From Helianthus annuus (taxonomy: Eukaryota > Streptophyta > Magnoliopsida > Asterales > Asteraceae): a DNA stretch of 64,000 bases. The position numbers and the translations under genes are program-made. The stretch spans positions 107,522,382-107,586,381 of the forward strand of contig NC_035435.2 of assembly GCF_002127325.2 (NCBI RefSeq), read 5' to 3'. This document shows positions 56,084 through 64,000 of the stretch, one piece after another. Positions within the stretch are counted from its first letter, which is position 1. Each line of letters starts with the position of its first letter. The notes below the pieces were generated by a model, which worked only from the letters and a program-made list of their open reading frames with translations, did no database searches and had not been told where the DNA came from.

Positions 56084-56821
56084 ATGAATGAGATGTCGGA
56101 AACATTCCAGAATCTCAACTTATATCCAGTGCCTATCGAAGTCTCTCACGACTTTACTGGTTACATTGCTGACATAGAAGAACCTGTGGAATTCCAAGCG
56201 CCACCGCTGGAAAAAGCCAAACCTAAAAAGAAGAGAAGATATGTAGGGTGGAGGAAAGTGCGCCGTAGGAAACCTACCACTAGGAAACTCCCTAAAATAG
56301 AAAATCCTGTGATCATGAACAAGGGAAAGGAAATAGAAACTGGAGAAAGCCCAAAACCACCCGAAAAGGAAATAGGAATAGATCTGAAGCAAAAGGGAAT
56401 AGAGATTGGCGAAAGCTCTAAACAGTCGGAGGAAATCACGTTCCAGGACGAAATAGATCGCCTACTGGAAAATTGTGATGTTTTAGAGCCTATCAACGAT
56501 AATCTCTTTTCTTACCCGGCTACAGTTCAATTCCCACTAAACCTAGGACCAGTTATTCCAGAACCACTAGTTCATACCAGACCATTAGGCCAAATGGAGG
56601 AATGGTGGACCAACGACTGGCAATTCCAAAATATAGTTAACAGTCCTTATAGTTTCCTTCCACAATTTGACCCAGAACCACTCCCAAATCCTCCCATGAG
56701 TAATGGAAACCTAGCTGAACTCCGTCAGTTCGGTGAAGAACTGATAGGTACAGGTAATAGGATCAGGGAAATGGGGGAGCATCTAACTTGGAAGTACGAT
56801 GAGAGGGAGCACCGTTACTAG
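56084..56821 (+). CDS. Pre-gag ORF2 of the Tekay-like element, 245 aa
   Basis: A second unknown ORF. I choose the methionine at 56084 because it follows at once on an acceptor-like TATGCTATGCAG (AG at 56081-56082); the frame itself is open from 56024 (265 aa). Residues 46-63 are strongly basic (KPKKKRRYVGWRKVRRRK), like a nuclear localisation or nucleic-acid binding patch. Then come acidic Lys/Glu-rich repeats (KGKEIETGESPKP, KGIEIGESSKQSEE) and a Pro-rich end. It stops before gag. No known domain is seen; possibly a regulatory protein, or an alternative N-terminal exon of gag. Confidence 0.5.
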   Translation: MNEMSETFQNLNLYPVPIEVSHDFTGYIADIEEPVEFQAPPLEKAKPKKKRRYVGWRKVRRRKPTTRKLPKIENPVIMNKGKEIETGESPKPPEKEIGIDLKQKGIEIGESSKQSEEITFQDEIDRLLENCDVLEPINDNLFSYPATVQFPLNLGPVIPEPLVHTRPLGQMEEWWTNDWQFQNIVNSPYSFLPQFDPEPLPNPPMSNGNLAELRQFGEELIGTGNRIREMGEHLTWKYDEREHRY

Positions 56822-57056
56822 AACCGTCAGTTAAACCACAAAAAGCCATATTGTATAATAGTAACTTAAAATTCTGTAAAATGGGCAATAAAACTCTGTA
56901 AAATACGGTGTGTATGGATGCATATACAATATACTAACAAAAGTAAAAGTCGAGAAATCGACAATTTTGGTTACACTTGAATGTTGTGATAATCTATGTG
57001 TATCTATGTGAATTTTGTCATTGATAAGTTAGACACTAATAATTTTACCAAATTAG

Positions 57057-60000
57057 CAGATAGAAAACGCTAACAATGAACCAATTAATGAAGTAAATCA
57101 ATCTGAGCAAGAACAAGAAGATCAATATATAACTCGACAAGATATCGAGCATTTTATCGCCCAAGGGATAGCTCATGCTATTCCAGAAATTGTAGCTGCT
57201 GTTCGAAAACCTGCGGAACCACAATTAATTCCTAGTAAACGTATTCCAGAAGATAACGGCAGTAACAGCATAAATGGAGGCGGTAATCATGACGATCATG
57301 ATCCGCAGCAGGCCCCACTCCCTAAAAGAATGAAAGCTGCAACGCCTGGTTGCACTTACAAAGAATTTCTTGCTTGCAAACCCGCTGAATTTGCAGGTAA
57401 TGAAGGGGCAACTGCAACACTGCGTTGGTTAGAAAAAACCGAAGCAGTAATTGCAATAAGCAAATGTGCCACAGAGGATCAAGTGATGTATGCATCAAAT
57501 CTATTCAAAGAAGGAGCACTCGAATGGTGGAACACGGTCCTCCAGGCAAAAGGAAGAAGGATAGCCTATGCAATGAGTTGGGAAGAATTTAAGAGTCTTG
57601 TTGAAAGAAAATTCTGTCCCGAATACGAGAAGGAACAAATGGCAAACAAGTTCCTAAGTCATCGTATGCTAGGAGTAGATTGTCGGGGATATACTTCGAC
57701 ATTCTTTGAATACGCAAGGGTAGTGCCATCACTGGCTTCGCCAGAACCGGTACTTATCTCTCGTTACATCTGGGGGTTAATTAGTGAAATCCGAAACATC
57801 GTTAAAGCTGCGAGACCTCGTACTATTGACGATGCTGTAGAATTAGCTAATACCCTAACAGATGAATTGGTACGCACAAGAGAGGAAGATCGCAAAAAGG
57901 AATTAGCTTACAAGATTACCCAAGGATTTCGTGTGGGTAATACCAAGAAGAGAGGAACCGGACAATCCCCATCATCTCCTTTCTGCAAAGTTTGCAAAAA
58001 GAAGCATTATGGACAATGCAACATGGTTTGCAATTTTTGCAAAATGAAAGGACATCGGGAAGAAGACTGCAGGAAGAAAACAAAAGTTTGTTATAATTGC
58101 AGAGAGAGGGGACACTTTCAATTTGAATGTCCTAAGTTAGCTAAACCTATAGTTAACCAAGCCAAACCAGCTGAAGGAACAACCAAGAGAAATGCTCGTG
58201 CATTCCAGCTGACCACTCAAGAGGCCGAACTCATTCCAGATGTGATAGCTGGTACGTTCTTAGTTCACAACGTATTTGCAAAAGTATTATTTGACTCTGG
58301 TGCGAACCAAAGTTTTATAAATACTTTATTTTGCCAAGATCTCAAGTTACCTTTAACCACTCTTAGGCAAATCTTCACAGTAGAAACCGCAGAAGGAAAT
58401 TCTGTGAAAATAGATAAAATCTGGCAAGAAGGAAAAATAGAACTATTAGGCCATAAGTTTTCTGCAAATTTGTTACCAATGAATTTAGCAGGATTCGATG
58501 TAGTATTAGGAATGGATTGGTTAATAGCCAACCATGCACGAATCCTATGTGACAAAAATGCTGTAGAAATTCAAACACCTTCAGGAGAAATAATTTTAAT
58601 TACTGGAGATAAACCTCGAAAGCCACTGAAATTTATCTCAGTAATAAAATTGGCTAGTTATTCGAGAAAACATGAAATGGTGTATATGATTTCAGTAATC
58701 ATTAACACTAAAGATAAAGAACTTCAGGACATCCCCGTAGTCTCAGAATACCCAGATGTGTTTCCAGAAGAATTACCTGGATTACCACCTGATAGGGAAG
58801 TAGAGTTTAGAATTCATTTAATTCCAGGTACTGCACCAATAGCTAAAGCACCATATAGATTAGCACCTACCGAAATGCTAGAATTGAAAAAGCAATTAGA
58901 TGAATTACTAGGCAAAGGATTCATACAGCCGAGTTCATCCCCTTGGGGTGCACCGGTATTGTTTGTGAAAAAGAAAGATGGATCGATGAGAATGTGTATC
59001 GATTATAGAGAATTGAATAAGGTTACGATTAAGAATCGATACCCACTACCTAGGATTGATGATCTTTTTGACCAATTGCAAGGAGCTAGGTATTTCTCTA
59101 AGATAGATTTAAGATCTGGATACCATCAGTTGAAAGTACAAGAAGAAGACATACCTAAAACTGCTTTCAGAACTAGGTATGGTCATTATGAGTTTACAGT
59201 CATGCCCTTTGGATTAACAAATGCCCCAGCAGCATTCATGGACATGATGAATCGAATCTGTAAACCATACTTGGATAAATTTGTGATCGTTTTCATCGAC
59301 GATATACTTATTTACTCCAAAAGCCAAAAAGAACATTGTGAGCATTTACACGTTCTCTTAACTTTGTTAAGAAAAGAAAGGCTTTATGCCAAATTCTCGA
59401 AATGTGAATTTTGGCTGCAAGAAGTACAATTCTTAGGTCATGTGGTAAATCACGAAGGTATCCATGTAGATCCTGCTAAGATAGAAGCAATTACAAAGTG
59501 GAAAGTCCCACAAACAGCTATGGAGATAAGAAGTTTTCTAGGCTTAGCTGGATACTATAGACGATTTATCAAAGATTTTTCTAAGATAGCCGTACCATTA
59601 ACTAAGTTAACCTGTAAAGCTGTTAAGTTTGAATGGGGAACTAGACAGGAAGAAGCCTTTAAAATTTTAAAGCATAGGTTGACGAATGCACCAATCTTAA
59701 CTTTACCTGAAGGAACAGAAGATTTTGAGATATACTGTGATGCTTCAAAATTAGGATACGGATGTGTATTAATGCAACATAAGAAGGTGATTGCGTATGC
59801 TTCTAGACAATTGAAAAAGCACGAAGAAAATTATACGACTCATGATTTAGAATTAGGAGCCATAATCTTTGCCCTTAAAATATGGAGACATTATCTGTAT
59901 GGAAGTAAGTTTACTATCTATACCGATCATAAAAGTCTAAGATATATATTTGGGCAAAAAGAATTAAACATGAGGCAAAGAAGATGGATGGAAATGCTAA

Positions 60001-61547
60001 GCGATTACGACTGTGATATTCAATATCACGAAGGAAAGGCAAATGTAGTTGCAGATGCCTTAAGTCGTAAGTATCATGAGAAACAGAAACGAGTCCGTGC
60101 TCTGAGGTTAAATCTACAAGTAGATTTAACAGCACAAATCAAAGAAGTTCAGAAAACAGCAATCCAAGATGATGCTGAAGGAATGAAAGGTTACCTAAAA
60201 GAACTAGAACAAGGAAATGATGGAATTTGGAAATTCCATAAGAAACGAATTTGGGTACCTAAGAAAGGAGAGTTAAGAAATAAAATTTTAGAAGAAGCTC
60301 ATAAATCTAGATATACCATGCACCCAGGAAACAATAAGATGTACCAAGATTTAAGAACTAATTTCTGGTGGATAGGAATGAAAAAGGATATAGCTGAATA
60401 CGTATCCAAATGCTTAACTTGTTCACAAGTTAAAGCTGAACACCAGAAACCTTCAGGACTACTACAACAGTTAGAAATGCCTGTATGGAAATGGGAACTC
60501 ATAACAATGGATTTTGTTACAAAGTTACCCAAAACCAAAAGAGGTAATGATGCGATTTGGGTAATTGTAGACCGATTAACCAAGTCAGCTCATTTCTTAC
60601 CAATGAAAGAAACCTTTAGTATGGAAAGGTTAGCACAACTCTACGTGGACGAGGTAGTATCCCTACATGGAGTCCCGCTCTCCATTGTATCAGATAGAGA
60701 TAGTCGATTTACTTCTCATTTCTGGAAAAGTTTTCAGAAAGCAATGGGAACTCGACTAAATCTAAGTACTGCATATCATCCACAAACAGACGGACAGAGT
60801 GAAAGGACAATACAAACTCTAGAAGACATGCTTCGAGCATGTGTAATTGACTTTGGTGGAAATTGGGATAGCCAATTGCCATTAATGGAATTCTCCTATA
60901 ACAATAGTTATCACTCAAGCATCGAAGCTGCACCATTTGAAGCATTGTACGGACGTAAGTGCCGAACTCCAGTATGTTGGGCAGAAATCGGAGAAAGTCA
61001 ATTATCAGGTCCTGAAATTGTACAAGAAACTACTGACAAGATAACTCAGATTAAGGAAAGATTGAAAACGGCTCGAGATCGTCAGAAGAGCTATGCAGAC
61101 AATCGTCGTAAGCCTTTAGAATTTCAAGTAGGAGATAAAGTACTTTTAAAAGTCCCTCCTTGGAAAGGAGTAGTACGATTCGGAAAGAAAGGAAAGCTAA
61201 GTCCAAGGTACGTTGGACCATTCCCAGTGATTCAACGAATCGGACCAGTTGCTTATCATTTACAACTACCAGAAGAATTGACTGGAATACATGATGTATT
61301 TCATGTATCCAATCTCAAGAAATGTTTAGCAGATGAATCCCTGGTAGTACCTCTTCAAGATGTAGAGGTGAACGCAAAGTTGAAGTTTATAGAGAAACCA
61401 CTACAGATCGAGGACAGAAAAATCAAGTTTCTCAAGCACAAACGACTAGTACTAGTAAAAGTCAAATGGGAATCCAAGAGAGGGCCAGAATACACTTGGG
61501 AACTGGAATCGGAAATCAAGCGAAAGTACCCTCATCTGTTCCAGTAA
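57057..61547 (+). CDS. gag-pol: Gag-Pol polyprotein of the Tekay-like element (1,405 aa from first Met)
   Basis: The frame is open from 57057, just after a TAG, but its first ATG is at 57330; the 91 codons between look coding. Residues below count from 57330. Gag: [14 protein letters not shown] (8-21), EWWNTV. Zinc knuckles: [14 protein letters not shown] (about 233-246), [14 protein letters not shown] (about 254-267). Protease: LFDSGAN (Asp 322), [29 protein letters not shown] (Asp 657 and 658). RNase [12 protein letters not shown] (Asp 804), [19 protein letters not shown]. Integrase: zinc-binding H/C region (from 991), then Asp 1061, Asp 1122 and Glu 1158 with 35 residues between the last two. 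The end is chromodomain-like. One frame for all, as in many chromoviruses. No stop or frameshift. Confidence 0.96.
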   Translation, partial: QIENANNEPINEVNQSEQEQEDQYITRQDIEHFIAQGIAHAIPEIVAAVRKPAEPQLIPSKRIPEDNGSNSINGGGNHDDHDPQQAPLPKRMKAATPGCTYKEFLACKPAEFAGNEGATATLRWLEKTEAVIAISKCATEDQVMYASNLFKEGALEWWNTVLQAKGRRIAYAMSWEEFKSLVERKFCPEYEKEQMANKFLSHRMLGVDCRGYTSTFFEYARVVPSLASPEPVLISRYIWGLISEIRNIVKAARPRTIDDAVELANTLTDELVRTREEDRKKELAYKITQGFRVGNTKKRGTGQSPSSPFCKVCKKKHYGQCNMVCNFCKMKGHREEDCRKKTKVCYNCRERGHFQFECPKLAKPIVNQAKPAEGTTKRNARAFQLTTQEAELIPDVIAGTFLVHNVFAKVLFDSGANQSFINTLFCQDLKLPLTTLRQIFTVETAEGNSVKIDKIWQEGKIELLGHKFSANLLPMNLAGFDVVLGMDWLIANHARILCDKNAVEIQTPSGEIILITGDKPRKPLKFISVIKLASYSRKHEMVYMISVIINTKDKELQDIPVVSEYPDVFPEELPGLPPDREVEFRIHLIPGTAPIAKAPYRLAPTEMLELKKQLDELLGKGFIQPSSSPWGAPVLFVKKKDGSMRMCIDYRELNKVTIKNRYPLPRIDDLFDQLQGARYFSKIDLRSGYHQLKVQEEDIPKTAFRTRYGHYEFTVMPFGLTNAPAAFMDMMNRICKPYLDKFVIVFIDDILIYSKSQKEHCEHLHVLLTLLRKERLYAKFSKCEFWLQEVQFLGHVVNHEGIHVDPAKIEAITKWKVPQTAMEIRSFLGLAGYYRRFIKDFSKIAVPLTKLTCKAVKFEWGTRQEEAFKILKHRLTNAPILTLPEGTEDFEIYCDASKLGYGCVLMQHKKVIAYASRQLKKHEENYTTHDLELGAIIFALKIWRHYLYGSKFTIYTDHKSLRYIFGQKELNMRQRRWMEMLSDYDCDIQYHEGKANVVADALSRKYHEKQKRVRALRLNLQVDLTAQIKEVQKTAIQDDAEGMKGYLKELEQGNDGIWKFHKKRIWVPKKGELRNKILEEAHKSRYTMHPGNNKMYQDLRTNFWWIGMKKDIAEYVSKCLTCSQVKAEHQKPSGLLQQLEMPVWKWELITMDFVTKLPKTKRGNDAIWVIVDRLTKSAHFLPMKETFSMERLAQLYVDEVVSLHGVPLSIVSDRDSRFTSHFWKSFQKAMGTRLNLSTAYHPQTDGQSERTIQTLEDMLRACVIDFGGNWDSQLPLMEFSYNNSYHSSIEAAPFEALYGRKCRTPVCWAEIGESQLSGPEIVQETTDKITQIKERLKTARDRQKSYADNRRKPLEFQVGDKVLLKVPPWKGVVRFGKKGKLSPRYVGPFPVIQRIGPVAYHLQLPEELTGIHDVFHVSNLKKCLADESLVVPLQDVEVNAKLKFIEKPLQIEDRKIKFLKHKRLVLVKVKWESKRGPEYTWELESEIKRKYPHLFQ

Positions 61548-61570
61548 ATCTCGAGGACGAGATTTTTCTT

Positions 61571-61583
61571 AAGGTGGGGAGGA
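61571..61583 (+). other. Polypurine tract of the Tekay-like element
   Basis: AAGGTGGGGAGGA lies directly before the 3' LTR start TGTAAC, 23 bases after the gag-pol stop. The preceding CTCGAGGACGAGATTTTTC is close to the phrase found before the G2 tract. Confidence 0.92.
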
Positions 61584-63098
61584 TGTAACAACTGCCACTA
61601 AAATCAATAATTAGAACCATCATTAGCTAATAAGAAAACCCTAATTGAGACACCCAAGTAATTTTGCACTAACCCTAAAATTTTCATAGCAATCGGAATC
61701 AGGATCAGGGCCCCTAAAACCTAGGGGGGATAAACCCTAGTTGGTAATATCTTAATAAAATTTGCGTGGAAGTTAAGTTTCGGTCGAAATTGACTCATCA
61801 GGCCTATACCCACAACAAGGCTACCCTAGGCTATATAGGTATCCCAGGCGAGTCGCGACAGAGTCAGGAATATCTTCCGCGACACGCGGGGGAGTCCAAT
61901 TTCAAGTATAAATAGAAGGGGTTGGGACTTGATTTCAGACGTTAATTCGACGAAGAAATACTCTCTGTAGGTCGAGATATCACTATTATAACACAATTAA
62001 ACACACACTAATCACGAAGTGCTGCCGCAATCAGGGTAATAACTCGATCGCTATTACGATTCAACGTCCGATCGATTATAACTATCCAACGATAGTCCGG
62101 GTGCTGCTCAATTGAGCTTGTACTTTGATTATTCGTTGTGATTTCGACTTGAATATTAGAGTGCTGTTCGAATTCGGACTATGCTCTGTTATTCGTTGTG
62201 AATCCAACTGAATTATCGAGTATTGCACTAATTAATCGTTGTGAAAGTTTAATCTCGTGAATTGACGTAACTGCTGTATTAGTTACTAACCTGTGTGTGT
62301 GCATTGTGTTAAATTAGGTTTAAGCAAGGCTAATCAGTAGGCTTATATCTATTGCTCGTTAATCTGCAATGTGAGTCATTCTCCTTTTTAAACTGTTTTC
62401 TCACAGTTTGTGAGTAAGTATTACAATACCTCAAATTATTTTCAAGGTTATAATTACAGGGATTAAGTCTTTGTAATCACCAAATTACAGCTGGTATGTG
62501 GGGTATTGTGCACAGTACTGTTATTATCACTCTATGTGAGTGAATATTACTCTATGTGAGTTATTTCTACTCTGTGTGAGTACACCGTCACTAGATGGGC
62601 AACGGGACCCACTAGTGGTATGACCACAGTCACAGAAATGAATCGAGTGACAAATACCCATTCTTGATAATTGGTTGATAGAAACATTGTAATCGCTCTT
62701 AATACTGTAAATTATAACTAACGGGTCGTTTTAGAAAACAGAATGATTCACTCAGTATTTCCCTGCTGACAAAACCTTTTTCAAACATGTTTCAGGTGAT
62801 CTGTGTGATCCAGGAAAAGTGCAGTAAAGCACTATCAAGCTCAGAGAAGTGGCTCAGTGTAAATAAATGAATAAAACATGTTTTGAAAAATAAAGATTTC
62901 TGTGTGAAATCAACTTATTGTAAACTATGGGATTTATCCCTTAAAAGTTTGTGTAATATATTAAACGAGTATATTTCACGGATAAAAGATCCCGTTGTAA
63001 AAAGACTTCCGCTGTCACATAAATTAGATACCACGGGTACCACTGAAATCTGCATCGCGGGCCCTGATTCCGTCCAGGGTGGGTCGGGGGCCGCGACA
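61584..63098 (+). repeat. Tekay-like element 3' LTR
   Basis: Almost identical to 53939-55451. Differences seen: GCGGGGG for GCGGTGG, CACACTAATC for CACAGTAATC, and ATAACTAACGGG for ATAAAACGGG. It is followed by AGACT, the right target duplication. Confidence 0.95.
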
Positions 63099-63103
63099 AG
63101 ACT

Positions 63104-63397
63104 CGCCGGAGCTACGCAGATACTGTGAAGAAGTTGATCGCCGGAGCTCAATCGAAGCAAAATTACTGGAAATGAATCGTTACAGTGGATCATGAGTTAA
63201 TGTTGGTGTGTGGTTGGTGGATTGATGATGGGTGGATGAGTGTGTGTTTTGAAAGAGAAAGGTGAAATTGGTGATGGCGGCGAGTGGTGGTGGCAGGTGG
63301 CGGGTGGTGATGTCGACGATTAATGATGGAGGTGGAGGTGATGGTGGTGCATGGTGGTGTTCTAACAATGGTGTTTTTGGGGTTTTTTTTAATTAAA
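63104..63397. other. Flank with GGTGGT low-complexity sequence
   Basis: Resumes the pre-insertion locus. CGCCGGAGCT occurs twice (near 63107 and 63142). A GGTGGTGATG-type low-complexity run spans about 63230-63365 and gives the spurious His/Pro-rich frame 63180-63368 on the minus strand. No gene recognised. Confidence 0.45.
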
Positions 63398-64000
63398 ATA
63401 AGAGAAAAATGCCCGGATAGTCCCTATGGTTTGCCCATTTTTCACCTTTAGTTACTAACTTTCTAAAATTGCAGCTATAATCCCCAACTTTTGCAATTTC
63501 GTTCCCGGATAGTCCCTGACATGGATGAAAGTTAGTTTTTGGTGTTAAGCGGGTGTGCAATGACCAAAATGCCCTTAATACAAAACAAAATAAATTAAAA
63601 CTTTAAAAGAAATATAACTTTTATTAATTAATAATTCAAGTAGACCCCACACTATTTATTTAAATACAATATCTTAAACCCCATCCCACCCCTTTCTTCT
63701 CCAGCCAAAACCGCCGCCACCAAACCACTCGTTATTCCGACAACAACCTCACCACATTCTTCTCCAACAAAACCCACGCCGCACCATCACCACCCCACTA
63801 CGTCATGTTCTTTTATAACCGATTCGCCAGTTACACTACAAACATTCCAATTTCTTATTCACACAACACAATGAAGCTTCAGACATATTGGCTACAATTG
63901 GAAACAAATTTAGCTTCAAACATTCCAATTGGTAGTCCATGGCTATATCAATTCTTACAAAGTATCGATTTTAATCGATCGTGGCTCAACACATAACTTT
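63398..64000. repeat. Probable dispersed repeat and unassigned end of the window
   Basis: GGATAGTCCCTATGGTTTGC and a second GGATAGTCCCTGACA-like phrase, with TTAGTTACTAAC and CAACTTTTGC between (63414-63525), and CCAAAATGCCC nearby, follow a wording I associate with a dispersed plant repeat; its class is unknown to me. The remainder to 64000 includes a Pro/Ala-like CC-rich stretch and a 63-codon frame (63805-63996) with no recognisable protein. Confidence 0.35.

Larger units (their letters stand above)
53939..63098 (+). mobile_element. Complete young Tekay/Del-like Ty3/gypsy retrotransposon (9,160 bp)
   Basis: All parts are present: 5' LTR, PBS, two pre-gag ORFs, gag-pol frame, polypurine tract, 3' LTR, and the AGACT duplication on both sides (53934-53938 and 63099-63103). 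The LTRs (1,513 and 1,515 bp) differ, by eye, at two bases plus one 2-3 bp indel, so insertion is very recent. The single 1,405-codon frame has all catalytic residues. The integrase tail with a chromodomain-like end ([18 protein letters not shown]) fits chromoviruses of the Tekay/Del group; the clade call is from memory of motifs. This is the best candidate in the window for an element that may still move. Confidence 0.95.

Overview
This is nuclear DNA from a flowering plant, read as repeat-rich, gene-poor sequence. The evidence for a plant is a two-exon dehydrin gene, a TRM112 gene remnant, Ty3/gypsy elements primed by initiator-Met tRNA (PBS core TGGTATCAGAGC), a Tat-type gypsy element with a second RNase H and an antisense gene, a Helitron and hAT-like MITEs. 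The LTR styles (TGTCACACCCC / GGGGTGTGACA ends, very long LTRs) recall Asteraceae such as lettuce, sunflower or daisy relatives. That family assignment comes from memory of repeat families, not from a search.

Layout. 1-4446: the left edge is nested. A minus-strand gypsy element (B; PBS and 2.65 kb 5' LTR) sits in the LTR of another element (A), which sits in an old Ty1/copia RNase H gene with its 141-bp 3' LTR. 4447-5427: GC-rich inverted-repeat MITE and tandem repeats. 5428-35213: a four-deep nest. A hAT-like MITE was split by a Tat gypsy element on the minus strand (Tat1, target duplication GATAT). The 3' LTR of Tat1 was split by a long-LTR gypsy element (G2, GGGAG), and its gag by a solo LTR (CAGCG) that was itself split by another solo LTR (ATGGC). 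35259-35893: 5'-truncated LINE. 36023-37171: non-autonomous Helitron. 37365-38926: dehydrin gene, minus strand, with ABRE and DRE motifs upstream. 39136-40320: two MITEs. 40910-42557: probable solo LTR. 42759-49824: decayed gypsy element G3, minus. 49910-52944: deletion derivative of a second Tat element (Tat2) that keeps mainly its antisense gene. 53398-53693: TRM112 pseudogene. 53939-63098: a complete and very young Tekay/Del-like gypsy element (AGACT duplication, almost identical LTRs, open 1,405-codon gag-pol frame, two extra ORFs ahead of gag). 63104-64000: low-complexity and repeat flank.

The only host gene that looks functional is the dehydrin. The window is mainly a record of successive insertions, and intact target duplications let most of them be ordered. 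The least routine features are the antisense genes of the two Tat elements (each with its own TATA box and introns), the hairpin minisatellite with paired stem changes in the G2 leader, and the acceptor-like motifs in front of each ORF of the young element.
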